Under the pieces are notes generated by a model. It had not been told where the DNA came from and did no database searches. It saw only the letters and a list, made by a program, of their open reading frames with translations. The translations under genes and the position numbers were made by a program. From JAJFJD01 sp965228695 (GTDB lineage: Bacteria > Pseudomonadota > Alphaproteobacteria > UBA8366): 64,000 nt of DNA. The stretch's first letter is position 1; each line of letters opens with the position of its first letter. The DNA lies in NCBI GenBank assembly GCA_965228695.1, contig CBDDIB010000002.1, positions 868,001 to 932,000 on the forward strand, in the 5' to 3' direction. This document shows positions 17,986 through 26,826 of the stretch, piece after piece.

Positions 17986-19221
17986 TTAAGTCCGGCGCAG
18001 GCGGGCGATGTAGAACCCGTCGAGGCCGCCGCGCCGGCTCCAATGGCAGGGCAGCGTGCGGAGCGTGCCGTCCGGTTGGACGGCCGCATCCAGACCGGGC
18101 GCCTCGCTTTCGGTGATCGGGTCCAGCGCCACCGGCGTATCGTCTGTCAGCACGGCACTTATCCGGTCGGGGCCTTCCTCCGGCTGCAGCGAGCAGGTGG
18201 CGTAGACAATGAGCCCGCCGGGGGCGGTCATGCTGACGGCGGCGCGCAACAGCCGGTCCTGCAGCGCGCTCAACCGGGCGACATCGTCCGGTGTTTTCAG
18301 GTGGGCGATATCGGGATGGCGGCGGATCGTTCCCGTCGCGGTGCAGGGGGCGTCCAGCAAAACCGCGGTTGCGGGCGCGGGCGGCCGCCAGACCACTGCG
18401 TCGGCTTCGACGACCGCCGCCTCCAGTGACAGGCGCTGCAGGTTCTCGCCCAGCCGTTTGAGCCGCTGCCGCGACCGGTCGACGGCGGTGACCCGCGCCC
18501 CGGCGGCGGCGAGCTGCGCGGTCTTGCCGCCGGGCGCGGCGCAGAGGTCCACCACCGGCTTGCCGGCCACGTCGCCGAACAATGTCGCGGGCAGGGCCGC
18601 GGCGGCGTCCTGGATCCACCAGCCACCCTCGTCGAATCCCGGCAGCAGCGCCGGATTGCCACCGGCCTGCCGCCGCAGCGACCCGGTTGGTAAATGTTCG
18701 GCCTCCAGCCGTTCGGCCCATTTTTCCGGGTCGCAGGCCACCGATATGTCGAGCGGCGGTTCCGTCAGATGCGCGGCCGCGATGGCGGCTGCTGTCGCCG
18801 GACCATAGGCGTCGCGCCAGCTCTCCCAGAGCCACGGCGGCGTATTGATCCCGGCGGACGGATCGGCCGCGGGGTCGGGCGACACTTTGCGCAACACCGC
18901 GTTCGCAAGGCCTTTTAGATGCGGGAAGCTCTTCTCCAGCAGCCGCACCGCCGTGTCCACGGCGGCATGCGGCGGCGTGCCGAGATAAGCAAGTTGCGCC
19001 ACGCCGAGCCGCAGGACGTTTCGCGCCCGCCCGGCTTTTTCCGGCAGGGGATGGCGCAGCAGTCTGTCCAGCCGCGCATCGATCTCGCCGAGCCGCCGCA
19101 AGACGGTCACGATCAACAGCCGGGCGAAGGCCCGGTCGCGCGTGCTCAGTGTCGTGAAGTTGCGGTGCGCGGCCAGCGCCGTGTCGAAGGGTTGGTTCCG
19201 CGTCAGGACCGCGTCCAGCAC
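17986..19221 (-). CDS. rsmB: RsmB/NOP-family rRNA (cytosine-5) methyltransferase
   Basis: A 411-residue SAM-dependent methyltransferase. An N-terminal NusB-like RNA-binding domain (about 1-125) precedes the Rossmann domain with DLCAAPGGKTAQL, the DAPCTATGTIRRHPD motif IV and the YATCSLQPEEG motif VI, whose two Cys are the catalytic pair of m5C methylases. The only usual start after the htpX stop is the GTG at 19221, without a clear Shine-Dalgarno. The six codons before it (RVVALD) look like part of the conserved first helix, so the true N-terminus may lie slightly upstream. Confidence 0.9.
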   Translation of the reverse strand: MLDAVLTRNQPFDTALAAHRNFTTLSTRDRAFARLLIVTVLRRLGEIDARLDRLLRHPLPEKAGRARNVLRLGVAQLAYLGTPPHAAVDTAVRLLEKSFPHLKGLANAVLRKVSPDPAADPSAGINTPPWLWESWRDAYGPATAAAIAAAHLTEPPLDISVACDPEKWAERLEAEHLPTGSLRRQAGGNPALLPGFDEGGWWIQDAAAALPATLFGDVAGKPVVDLCAAPGGKTAQLAAAGARVTAVDRSRQRLKRLGENLQRLSLEAAVVEADAVVWRPPAPATAVLLDAPCTATGTIRRHPDIAHLKTPDDVARLSALQDRLLRAAVSMTAPGGLIVYATCSLQPEEGPDRISAVLTDDTPVALDPITESEAPGLDAAVQPDGTLRTLPCHWSRRGGLDGFYIARLRRT

Positions 19222-19275
19222 GTCGAGCGCGACGACGCGGCTATGGACCGGGTTGGGATTTGCGGCGATGACGCG

Positions 19276-20148
19276 TCAGCCCCAGGGACCGGCGGCCGGG
19301 GCCGCGGCACCCGCCATTTCGCGGAGCCGGCCGACCCGGTTCGCGGTGTTGGGATGGGTCGAGAACAGGCTGTCGACGCTGCGTGTGTGCAAGGGGTTGA
19401 CGATGAACATATGCGCCGTCGCCGGATTTTGCTCCGCGGACTCGTTGTCGATGCGCTGCGCGCCTTGCTCCAGTTTATCCAACGCGGAGGCGAGCCACAG
19501 CGGGTGGCCGCAAATCTCCGCGCCCATGCGGTCGGCGGCATATTCGCGGGTCCGGCTGATGGCCATCTGCACCAACATCGCCGCGAAGGGCGCCAGCAGC
19601 GACACCAATAGCACGCCGATAATCCCGAGCGGGTTGTTGCGGTTGCCGCCGAAGATGCCCGAGAACATCGCGATATTCGCCAACATGGAGATCGCGCCGG
19701 CGATGGTCGCGGTGATCGTCATGATCAAGGTATCGCGATTCTTCACATGCGCCAGTTCATGCGCCATCACGCCGGCGATTTCCTCATGGCTCAAGATGCG
19801 CATCAGTCCGGTCGTCGCCGCGACGGCGGCATTCTCCGGGTTGCGGCCGGTCGCGAACGCGTTCGGCTGGTCGTTCTCGATGATGTAGACCTTCGGCATC
19901 GGCAGTTCGGCCTTGCGGGCGAGTTGCTCGACGATGCCGTAGAATCCCGGAGCATCGCCCCGCTCGATCTGGCGCGCGCCATACATGCGCAGCACCATCT
20001 TGTCCGAATTCCAATAGGCGAAGGCGTTCATCGCGATCGCGATGGCGAGCGCGATCAGCATGCCCCCTTCGCCGCCGATCAGGTATCCGCAGCCCATGAA
20101 AAGCGCGGTCATGCCGGCCAGCAGCATTGACGTGCGGACATAATTCAC
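19276..20148 (-). CDS. htpX: Protease HtpX
   Basis: A 290-residue zinc metalloprotease of the inner membrane (M48 family) involved in membrane-protein quality control. It has N-terminal TM segments, the zinc site HELAH (about 129-133, in VMAHELAHVKNRD), further TM segments around 140-180, and the third ligand region REYAADRMGAE. The GTG start at 20148 has GGGAG nine bases upstream and yields the usual M-NYVRT N-terminus; a longer reading to 20190 lacks support. First gene of the minus-strand array. Confidence 0.95.
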   Translation of the reverse strand: MNYVRTSMLLAGMTALFMGCGYLIGGEGGMLIALAIAIAMNAFAYWNSDKMVLRMYGARQIERGDAPGFYGIVEQLARKAELPMPKVYIIENDQPNAFATGRNPENAAVAATTGLMRILSHEEIAGVMAHELAHVKNRDTLIMTITATIAGAISMLANIAMFSGIFGGNRNNPLGIIGVLLVSLLAPFAAMLVQMAISRTREYAADRMGAEICGHPLWLASALDKLEQGAQRIDNESAEQNPATAHMFIVNPLHTRSVDSLFSTHPNTANRVGRLREMAGAAAPAAGPWG

Positions 20149-20241
20149 GATGCGGTTCTCCCTACGGTTGACGAATCGACCATAACCCACCTAATTAGGG
20201 GATACTGGCCATCCGCTTCAAGGCCTGGAAAATGCCCGAAA

Positions 20242-20538
20242 ATGGGTCATATTGACACGATGCCTAACATTTTCGACCGACTTCGCAAACGGCAATCGAC
20301 CGGTCCGGAAAGCCCGGAGGGAGGGACTACGGCGAGTCCCGGTATGACGGGACCTTCCGAGGATAAGGGTGTCGATCCGCGGCGGCGGGCGGAGGAAAAA
20401 GCCGACGCCGCCGGCGAAAAATGGCGCGCCGAAGCCGAGGCGCGCGGCGATGTCCCCAAGGAAGTCGGCGGGCCGAAGGGGCTCGAGCCGACGCGATACG
20501 GGGATTGGGAAAAGGCCGGACGGTGTTTCGATTTTTAG
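20242..20538 (+). CDS. DUF1674 protein, SDHAF4-like succinate dehydrogenase assembly factor
   Basis: A 98-residue protein whose C-terminus (KEVGGPKGLEPTRYGDWEKAGRCFDF region) is the DUF1674/SDHAF4 signature. In mitochondria SDHAF4 binds flavinylated SdhA and helps assemble complex II, so the same role is likely here. The N-terminal 55 residues are charged and low complexity, typical for the family. An alternative ATG at 20260 would shorten it by six residues; neither has a strong Shine-Dalgarno. Divergent from htpX. Confidence 0.88.
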   Translation: MGHIDTMPNIFDRLRKRQSTGPESPEGGTTASPGMTGPSEDKGVDPRRRAEEKADAAGEKWRAEAEARGDVPKEVGGPKGLEPTRYGDWEKAGRCFDF

Positions 20539-20562
20539 CCCGTCCCCTGCAGGTTTCCTGAG

Positions 20563-21201
20563 ATGGCGAAACAGACCAAAGCCGATCCGACCCTCAGAAA
20601 GGCGACGGCGTACTGGGCGCCGCTTGCAAATCGGCTCGGCTTGCCGGATGCGGTGCTTGCCGATCTGGTCAAGGCCTACGGCGAGCCGCATCGCCGCTAC
20701 CACACGCTGGTGCATATCGTCGAAATGCTCGATTGCCACGCGGAGTCGCGGCATATCGCGGACAACCCCGACACGATCGACCTGGCCGTCTGGTTTCACG
20801 ACTGTATCTACGACGCGAAGCTCGAATACGGCGAAAACGAACGGTTGAGCGCGGAGCAACTCGGCGCGGTTTACGACGGCGAGGGTTCTGCGGCGGCGCA
20901 GGCCATGATCCGGCATTCGGCGGGGCATGCGGCATCCGACGATCCCGATGTCCAACTGTTCTGCGATCTTGACCTATACCGTCTCGGCGTGCCGTTCGAG
21001 GCCTTCGATCAGCACGGCAAGGACGTGCGCGCCGAATATGCCTGGATCGAGGAGGACGTCTGGACCACCAAGCGCAACGCCTTCTTCCAGGGCCTGCTGG
21101 ACCGTCCGGTGATCTACCAAACCGATTACTGGCGCAGCCGCCTGGAGAAACAGGCGCGCGAAAATCTGGCGCGGACCATCGACTCGCTGTCCGCGGGATA
21201 A
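20563..21201 (+). CDS. HD-superfamily metal-dependent phosphohydrolase (COG4339 type)
   Basis: A 212-residue cytoplasmic protein of the family mis-named NMDAR2C subunit in some databases. Metal-binding HD elements are visible: YHTLVHI, WFHDCIYD, then ENERLSAE, IRHSAGHA and DLDLYRLG. The family is predicted to hydrolyse phosphate esters or nucleotides; no substrate is established. It starts 24 bp after the DUF1674 gene and is probably co-transcribed with it. Confidence 0.85.
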   Translation: MAKQTKADPTLRKATAYWAPLANRLGLPDAVLADLVKAYGEPHRRYHTLVHIVEMLDCHAESRHIADNPDTIDLAVWFHDCIYDAKLEYGENERLSAEQLGAVYDGEGSAAAQAMIRHSAGHAASDDPDVQLFCDLDLYRLGVPFEAFDQHGKDVRAEYAWIEEDVWTTKRNAFFQGLLDRPVIYQTDYWRSRLEKQARENLARTIDSLSAG

Positions 21202-21255
21202 CTCGACCGGCGCGGCCCCATCGGGCGCGCATCCTCACATTCAAGGAGCCTTCCG

Positions 21256-21843
21256 ATGCCGAAACAGGTCGAATTCTGGTTCGATTTCGTCAGCCCGATG
21301 TCGCACATCGCCTACCACCGGCTGCCCGATCTGCGGGACCGCACCGGCGCCGAGATCGCCTTCCGGCCGATGCTGCTGGGCGGCGTCATGAAGGAAACCG
21401 GCAATGCGCCGCCGGTCATGGTCCCGGCGAAAGGGGCCTACTATCAATTGGACATCCCGCGCTGCGCCGCGCGGTACGGTATTCCCGTGACGCCGAATCC
21501 GCATTTCCCGGTCAACACGATTGCGGCGATGCGGGGCTGCTTCGTCGCCCTGGCGGAAGGGTCCTTCGACGCCTACGCCGATGCCCTGTTTCGGGCGGTC
21601 TGGGTGGACGCCAAAAATGTTGGCGATCCCAAGGTGCTTGCCGAGGTTTTGTCGGCGTCCGGTTTCGATGCCGCCGCGATGGCCGAGAAAATCCGGACGC
21701 CGGACGTGAAAGACAAGCTGATCGCCGCGACCGGCGAGGCGGCGTCGCGCGGCGTCTTCGGTGCACCGAGTTTCTTCGTCGGCGACGAGCTGTTCTTCGG
21801 ACAGGACCGTATGGACTACGTGGCCGACGCGCTCGGCAGTTAA
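21256..21843 (+). CDS. 2-hydroxychromene-2-carboxylate isomerase family protein (DsbA-like fold)
   Basis: A 195-residue thioredoxin-fold protein of the HCCA isomerase/kappa-class GST group. It opens with VEFWFDFVSPMSHIAY, where the Ser of SPMS replaces the redox Cys and binds glutathione in characterised members; GVFGAPSFFVGDELFFGQDR near the C-terminus carries the cis-proline loop. The reference reaction belongs to naphthalene degradation, but most genomic members have unknown substrates. AAGGAG precedes the ATG. It converges on a second glutathione-dependent protein. Confidence 0.85.
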   Translation: MPKQVEFWFDFVSPMSHIAYHRLPDLRDRTGAEIAFRPMLLGGVMKETGNAPPVMVPAKGAYYQLDIPRCAARYGIPVTPNPHFPVNTIAAMRGCFVALAEGSFDAYADALFRAVWVDAKNVGDPKVLAEVLSASGFDAAAMAEKIRTPDVKDKLIAATGEAASRGVFGAPSFFVGDELFFGQDRMDYVADALGS

Positions 21844-21862
21844 CGTGCGGGATCTATCGGCG

Positions 21863-22660
21863 TTACGTGTCGAGCGCATTTTCCAGTGCGCCGGGTCCCG
21901 GATACTCGGGGTTTGCCTGGTCCGCGAATGCGCCGATATGGGCGGCGTTGAATCCCGGGCGCGCGGTCAGCCGCTGCCACCAGTCCGCCGTTCGCGGGTT
22001 CGCATCGGGGTCGAGCTGCGCGGCTTCCAGTTCCTCGATGCGCTTCACATAAGGCGTCACGCTGATGTCGGCGAGCGTGAAGCTGTCGCCGGTGAGCCAG
22101 GGGCGATCCGCCAGCGTTTCCTCCATCCGGCGGATCAGGCCGCGCAACACCGCCATCGCCTCTTCCAATTCCTCCGGGGTGAACGGGTCGCGGGCCATGC
22201 GGTACCAGAAATTCCGCCGCTCGGGATCGGGGATGTTCGCGAGCTTTTCCTCCAATTCGGCGTCGCTCCATTCGCGCGCGATCGGATGAATGCTGAGCTG
22301 CCAGTTATGCTTTAGGACGGCCGGCAGGTATTTGTCGTCCACGTCGCGGCACCACAGCCGCATGGCGTGGCGTTCGACCGGGTCGGCCGGGCGAATCGGC
22401 CGGTCGGGAAAGGCGTCGTCGAGATATTCGTTGATGAAACTGCTCTCGATCAGCTGGATGCCGTTGTGCACCAGCGCCGGCACGACCCCGTTCGGGTTGA
22501 TCTTCCGGTAGGCGGGCGCGTGATGCTCGTTCTTCCGCACGTTGATGGGGCGGCTGGTGTACGGAATCCGCTTCTCGGCGAGCGCGAAGCGCACCTTTCG
22601 CGACGCGCTGGACGACCAGCCGTGATAAAGGATCAGCGAGTCGGCGTGATTTTCCGCCAT
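21863..22660 (-). CDS. Glutathione S-transferase family protein
   Basis: A 265-residue GST. The N-terminal thioredoxin-like domain (about 8-85) has SSSASRKVRFALAEK, the cis-Pro loop GVVPAL and the glutathione-contacting ESSFINEYLDD; the helical C-terminal domain follows, ending with the SFTLADISVTPYV N-capping region. It is longer than the typical ~210 residues because of a 40-50 residue insert in the helical domain. The substrate is unknown. It converges with the HCCA-isomerase-like gene at 19 bp. Confidence 0.85.
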   Translation of the reverse strand: MAENHADSLILYHGWSSSASRKVRFALAEKRIPYTSRPINVRKNEHHAPAYRKINPNGVVPALVHNGIQLIESSFINEYLDDAFPDRPIRPADPVERHAMRLWCRDVDDKYLPAVLKHNWQLSIHPIAREWSDAELEEKLANIPDPERRNFWYRMARDPFTPEELEEAMAVLRGLIRRMEETLADRPWLTGDSFTLADISVTPYVKRIEELEAAQLDPDANPRTADWWQRLTARPGFNAAHIGAFADQANPEYPGPGALENALDT

Positions 22661-22690
22661 CGGTTCTTTTCCCTTGTTCTGTCCGCAAAC

Positions 22691-22722
22691 GAAAGGCGGA
22701 ACCGCCGCCGGCTCCGCCTTTC
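22691..22722 (-). terminator. Hairpin terminator after acs
   Basis: A perfect 10-bp stem (22691-22700 with 22713-22722) with a 12-nt GC loop lies 24 bp past the acs stop. On the minus strand it is followed by GTTTGC, only a weak T-tract, so termination may be partial. Confidence 0.5.
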
Positions 22723-22745
22723 CTTGGGCCGCGTAACGGCGGCCT

Positions 22746-24686
22746 CTACCGGTTCATGCGGTTATCGACCAGATCGTCGACCACCTGCGGCTCGGCCAGC
22801 GTGGATGTGTCGCCGAGATTGCCGAAATCATTCTCGGCGATCTTGCGCAGGATGCGGCGCATGATCTTGCCGGACCGTGTCTTCGGCAGGCCCGGCGCCC
22901 ATTGCAGCCAATCCGGGCTGGCGATCGGGCCGATTTCCTTCCGCACCCATTGCACCAGTTCCTTGCGCAGGTCCTCGTCCGGATCCTCGCCCGCGTTCAG
23001 CGTGACATAGGCGTAGATACCCTGCCCCTTGATGTCGTGCGGCGCGCCGACCACCGCCGCCTCGGCGACCTTCGGATGGGCCACCAGCGCCGATTCGACC
23101 TCCGCCGTGCCCATGCGGTGGCCGGACACGTTGATCACGTCGTCGACCCGGCCGGTGATCCAGTAGTAGCCGTCCTCGTCGCGGCGCGCGCCGTCGCCGG
23201 TGAAATAACGGCCCGGATAAGTCGAGAAATAAGTCTCGATGAACCGTTCATGGTCGCCGTAGACCGTGCGCATCTGCCCCGGCCAGCTGTCGGCGATGCA
23301 AAGATTGCCTTCGCAGGGACCGTCGAGCGGGTTGCCGTCGGCGTCGACCATCAGCGGCTGGATGCCGAAGAAGGGCCGCGTGGCCGAGCCGGGTTTCAAT
23401 GCCGTCGCCCCTGGCAGCGGCGTGATCAGGATTCCGCCGGTCTCGGTCTGCCACCACGTATCGACGATCGGGCAGCGCCCGTCGCCGACCACGTTGTAAT
23501 ACCAGAGCCAGGCCTCCGGGTTGATCGGCTCGCCGACCGTGCCCAGCAGTTTGAGCGACTTGCGGCTGGTCTTCTTCACCGGGGCGTCGCCGTCGCGCAT
23601 CAGCGCGCGGATCGCCGTCGGGGCGGTGTAGAAGATCTCGATATCGTGCTTGTCGCAGACTTCCCAGAAACGGCTGGTGTCCGGGTAGTTGGGCACGCCT
23701 TCGAACATCACCGTGATCGCGCCGTTGGCGAGCGGTCCGTACACGATATAGCTGTGCCCGGTGACCCAGCCGACATCGGCGGTGCACCAGTAGACCTGCC
23801 CGTCCTTGTAGTCGAACACGTATTGATGCGTCATCGACGCGTAGACCATGTAGCCGCCGGTGGTGTGCATCACGCCCTTCGGCTTCCCGGTCGAGCCCGA
23901 GGTGTAGAGGATGAACATCGGGTCTTCCGCGTCCATCTCCTCGGCCGGGCAGTCCGCCGACGCGTCGGCGATCAGGTCGTGGTACCAGACGTCGCGGCCG
24001 TCTTGCCACTCGATGTCGCCGCCGGTCCGCTTGACCACGACGCATTTCTCGATCGACGGGCAGCTTTTCAGCGCCGCGTCGCTGTTCGCCTTCAGCGGGA
24101 TCGGCCGGCCGCCGCGGATGCCTTCGTCGGCGGTTATGATGATGTTGCAGTCGCAATCCTGGATGCGTCCCGCCAAGGCGTCCGGCGAGAAGCCGCCGAA
24201 GACGATCGAATGGATCGCGCCGATCCGCACGCAGGCCAGCATGGCGACGGCGGCCTCGGGAATCATCGGCATGTAGATCGTGATGCGGTCGCCCTTCTTG
24301 GCGCCGATCGCCTTCAGCCCGTTGGCGAATTTGCAGACTTCCGCGTGCAGCTCGCGGTAGGTGATGGTCTTGTCGTCCTTGGGGTCGTCGCCCTCCCAGA
24401 TGATCGCGGTCTGGTCGCCGCGGGTTTCCAGGTGACGGTCGAGGCAGTTGTAGGCGGCATTCGTCGTGCCGTCGTAGAACCACCGAATATGCAGGTCGTC
24501 CTTGTCGTAGGAGACGTCCTTGACCTTGCTGAACGGCTTGAACCAATCGATCCGCTTGCCGTGCTCGGCCCAGAAGCCTTCCGGGTCCTCGACCGACTGC
24601 TGATACATGCTGAGGTACTTGTCGTTATCGACCCAGGCTTCGGCCGCTGTCTCGGCGGGGACCGGAAATAATGTGTTGTCGCTCAT
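22746..24686 (-). CDS. acs: Acetyl-CoA synthetase
   Basis: A 646-residue AMP-forming acetate-CoA ligase. Adenylate-forming signatures are YTSGSTGKPKG (P-loop), the WWQTETGG region, the YFTGDGARRDEDGYYWITGR hinge and the C-terminal PKTRSGKIMRR, whose Lys is the acylation-regulated catalytic residue. Normal length. GGGAGG precedes the ATG. It lies 54 bp downstream of ppa on the same strand; Ppa would hydrolyse the pyrophosphate released and pull acetate activation forward. Confidence 0.97.
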   Translation of the reverse strand: MSDNTLFPVPAETAAEAWVDNDKYLSMYQQSVEDPEGFWAEHGKRIDWFKPFSKVKDVSYDKDDLHIRWFYDGTTNAAYNCLDRHLETRGDQTAIIWEGDDPKDDKTITYRELHAEVCKFANGLKAIGAKKGDRITIYMPMIPEAAVAMLACVRIGAIHSIVFGGFSPDALAGRIQDCDCNIIITADEGIRGGRPIPLKANSDAALKSCPSIEKCVVVKRTGGDIEWQDGRDVWYHDLIADASADCPAEEMDAEDPMFILYTSGSTGKPKGVMHTTGGYMVYASMTHQYVFDYKDGQVYWCTADVGWVTGHSYIVYGPLANGAITVMFEGVPNYPDTSRFWEVCDKHDIEIFYTAPTAIRALMRDGDAPVKKTSRKSLKLLGTVGEPINPEAWLWYYNVVGDGRCPIVDTWWQTETGGILITPLPGATALKPGSATRPFFGIQPLMVDADGNPLDGPCEGNLCIADSWPGQMRTVYGDHERFIETYFSTYPGRYFTGDGARRDEDGYYWITGRVDDVINVSGHRMGTAEVESALVAHPKVAEAAVVGAPHDIKGQGIYAYVTLNAGEDPDEDLRKELVQWVRKEIGPIASPDWLQWAPGLPKTRSGKIMRRILRKIAENDFGNLGDTSTLAEPQVVDDLVDNRMNR

Positions 24687-24740
24687 CTTGTGCCTCCCTT
24701 AATCGAGGATTGGTTCGTTATGGCCGTTGCTTGCGTTGGC

Positions 24741-25268
24741 CTATTTCTTGGCGCGCTCCATCGCCTGCTTGATCAGGTCCATGGCTTCTTCGCTCTCGCC
24801 CCATCGCTTGACCTTGACCCATTTACCCTTTTCCAGGTCTTTGTAATGCTCGAAGAAATGCGCGATCTGTTCAATCAAAATTGGCCGCAGATCGCGATAC
24901 GAACTGATGTTCTCATAGAACGGATGCAGGTCGTCGACCGGAACGCAGAGGATCTTCTCGTCGATGCCGCTCTCGTCCTCCATCATCAGCACGCCGACCG
25001 GCCGCGACCGGATGACGACGCCTGGAATAACCGGTATTTGCGCGACCACCGCCGCGTCTATCGGGTCGCCGTCGTCCGACAGCGTGTGCGGGATGAAGCC
25101 GTAGTTACAGGGGTAATACATCGCCGTATGCAGGAAGCGGTCGACGAACATCGCGCCCGACTCCTTGTCCATCTCGTATTTCACCGGGACGCCGCCGATC
25201 GGGATCTCGATGATAACGTTGACTTCGTAGGGCGGATTCGCGCCGACCGAGATCTTATCGATGTTCAT
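24741..25268 (-). CDS. ppa: Inorganic pyrophosphatase
   Basis: A 175-residue family I soluble pyrophosphatase hydrolysing PPi to two phosphates. The DDGDPIDA motif gives the Mg-binding aspartates, and YPCNYGFIPHT and RSRPVGVLMMEDE are conserved neighbours. AGGAG sits before the ATG. Co-oriented with and upstream of acs. Confidence 0.97.
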   Translation of the reverse strand: MNIDKISVGANPPYEVNVIIEIPIGGVPVKYEMDKESGAMFVDRFLHTAMYYPCNYGFIPHTLSDDGDPIDAAVVAQIPVIPGVVIRSRPVGVLMMEDESGIDEKILCVPVDDLHPFYENISSYRDLRPILIEQIAHFFEHYKDLEKGKWVKVKRWGESEEAMDLIKQAMERAKK

Positions 25269-25572
25269 GCGTCATGCTCCTGCCCGCCGCCGGACTTTGA
25301 AATGCCACGCCGGCGAGTCTATCACGAAGCCCGAGCCGCGACAGGATCTTGCGGCGGGCGTGCCGTGTGACGGGCTTGGCCGAATTCACACATAGAATTC
25401 ACGGCAACCGCCGGTTCGTAAACAGCGAAGTCGTTTAATGTTAACCTCGCTTCACATCGGCCTGTGAAAATAGTGAAGGATCTTGCGCGGGGATCGCTGC
25501 GGCCCCCGTTTTGCACTAGCATGGTCGGCCGGTACGCGCGTGCGTGCAATCGAATTTGAACAGAGGACAACC
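25269..25572. other. Divergent intergenic region between ppa and the creatininase-like gene
   Basis: No gene is visible in these 304 bp. The middle part (about 25380-25480) is clearly richer in A+T than its surroundings and should hold the two divergent promoters. It contains an inverted repeat TTCACA-N6-TGTGAA at 25451-25468 and, about 60 bp before it, two more TTCAC half-sites (near 25385 and 25398), which suggests a regulator site. Confidence 0.5.
25451..25468. promoter_or_regulatory. Candidate operator, TTCACA-N6-TGTGAA
   Basis: A perfect 6-bp dyad with a 6-bp spacer lies 105 bp upstream of the creatininase-like start, within the A+T-rich part of the intergenic region. Further TTCAC half-sites lie just upstream. 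No regulator is encoded next door. Confidence 0.35.
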
Positions 25573-26349
25573 ATGCAACTCCAACTCGCCACATGGCCCG
25601 AAGTCGAGCGCTATCTCAAGAACAACACAGGTGTCATCCTGCCCATCGGATCGACCGAGCAGCACGGCCCGAACGGCCTGGTCGGCACCGACGCGCTGAC
25701 CGCCGAGGTGATCGGCCGCCGGCTCGGCGAGGAAATCGGCGTGATGGTGGCGCCCACCATTTCGGTCGGAATGGCGCAGCATCATATGGATTTCCCCGGG
25801 TCGGTGACCCTGCGCCCGTCGACCCTGATGCTGGTGGTGCGCGACATGGTGATGTCGCTGGCGCGGCACGGCTTCGATCGCTTCTATTTCGTCAACGGCC
25901 ATGGCGGCAACATTCAGCCGGTCAACACGGCGTTCAGCGAGGTCCATGCGGAATTGGGCGAGGCCGCGGCGCTGGCCGGGCCCGGATCGAACCGCATGCC
26001 GGCTGAGGTGTTCTGCCGGCTCGCCAATTGGTTCGCCATGCCGCAGGTCGACAAGCTTTCCCAGGACCTGTACGGCGACAAGAACGGAAGCCATGCGACG
26101 GCCGCCGAAGTGTCGGTCACCTGGTACGCTTTCCCGGATCAGCAGCGCGACGTGCCGCTCGGCACGGTCCCATCGGAAGCGAATCCGATCCAGGGCGCGG
26201 CCGATTTCCGGCGCCGCCATCCGGACGGCCGGCGCGGCGGCGCGGACCCGTCGCTCTCCACCGCCGAGGCGGGCGAGAAGCTGGTCAACGCGGCGGTCGA
26301 GGACATGGCCGCCGATTACCGTCATTTCATCGAGGTGACGGGGACCTGA
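25573..26349 (+). CDS. Creatininase family amidohydrolase
   Basis: A 258-residue member of the creatininase/formamide-hydrolase family. Metal-binding residues typical of the family are Glu29 and His31 in GSTEQHG and Asp40 in GTDALTAE, with the later VNGHGGN loop supplying another His. Members cleave cyclic or linear amides such as creatinine or formamidopyrimidines; the sequence does not fix the substrate. The ATG at 25573 follows AGAGGACAACC. Its stop TGA overlaps the GNAT start (TGATG), so the two are translationally coupled. Confidence 0.85.
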   Translation: MQLQLATWPEVERYLKNNTGVILPIGSTEQHGPNGLVGTDALTAEVIGRRLGEEIGVMVAPTISVGMAQHHMDFPGSVTLRPSTLMLVVRDMVMSLARHGFDRFYFVNGHGGNIQPVNTAFSEVHAELGEAAALAGPGSNRMPAEVFCRLANWFAMPQVDKLSQDLYGDKNGSHATAAEVSVTWYAFPDQQRDVPLGTVPSEANPIQGAADFRRRHPDGRRGGADPSLSTAEAGEKLVNAAVEDMAADYRHFIEVTGT

Positions 26350-26822
26350 TGGTCGCATCGCCGGTCCGCGTGGAGTCCCTCTGCGACCGATTGGAGTTGA
26401 TTCCCGAATTGGCGCGCTGGTTCGAGGCCGAGTGGACGCCCTATTACGGTCCGGACGGTCCTGGCGCGGGGACCGCCGAGCAGGATATCCGCACGTGTTG
26501 CAACCGCGATGCTCTGCCGTTGGCGCTGGTGGCCCTGGAAGACGGGGATAGGCCTGCCGGCACGGCGGCGCTGAAAGCGGACTCGCTCGATACCCATCCG
26601 CAACTGGGCCCCTGGCTCGCCGCGCTCGTGGCAGCGTCGGACGCGGCGGAAGCCGCCCTGGTGCAGGCCATCGAGGCGGAAGCGCGCCGCCTCGGCTTCG
26701 ATGCGGTCTATACCGGCATGGATGAAGGGTCGGCGGTATTACGGCGATGCGGCTGGTCGGTGATCGGCCGGTCGTCGTCGTTGCGCGGGCCGATCGCGGT
26801 GTTCGAGAAGATTCTGGCGTAA
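26349..26822 (+). CDS. GNAT-like N-acetyltransferase with degenerate acetyl-CoA loop
   Basis: A 157-residue protein with GNAT topology: an N-terminal helix pair around residues 10-30, central strands (LALVALEDGDRPAGTAAL, then PWLAALVAA), a long helix (ALVQAIEAEARRLGF) and C-terminal AVYTGMDEGSAVLRRCGW followed by the closing strand. The expected acetyl-CoA pyrophosphate loop (R/Q-x-x-G-x-G/A after the central strand) is replaced by ASDAAEA. It may bind acyl-CoA poorly or have another role. Start chosen from the TGATG overlap with the upstream gene. Confidence 0.7.
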   Translation: MVASPVRVESLCDRLELIPELARWFEAEWTPYYGPDGPGAGTAEQDIRTCCNRDALPLALVALEDGDRPAGTAALKADSLDTHPQLGPWLAALVAASDAAEAALVQAIEAEARRLGFDAVYTGMDEGSAVLRRCGWSVIGRSSSLRGPIAVFEKILA

Positions 26823-26826
26823 CGTC

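Noticed and set aside
20318..20352. Palindromic-element-like stretch inside the DUF1674 gene
   Set aside because: Similarity to an extragenic palindrome is too weak and the region is a normal low-complexity linker of the family.
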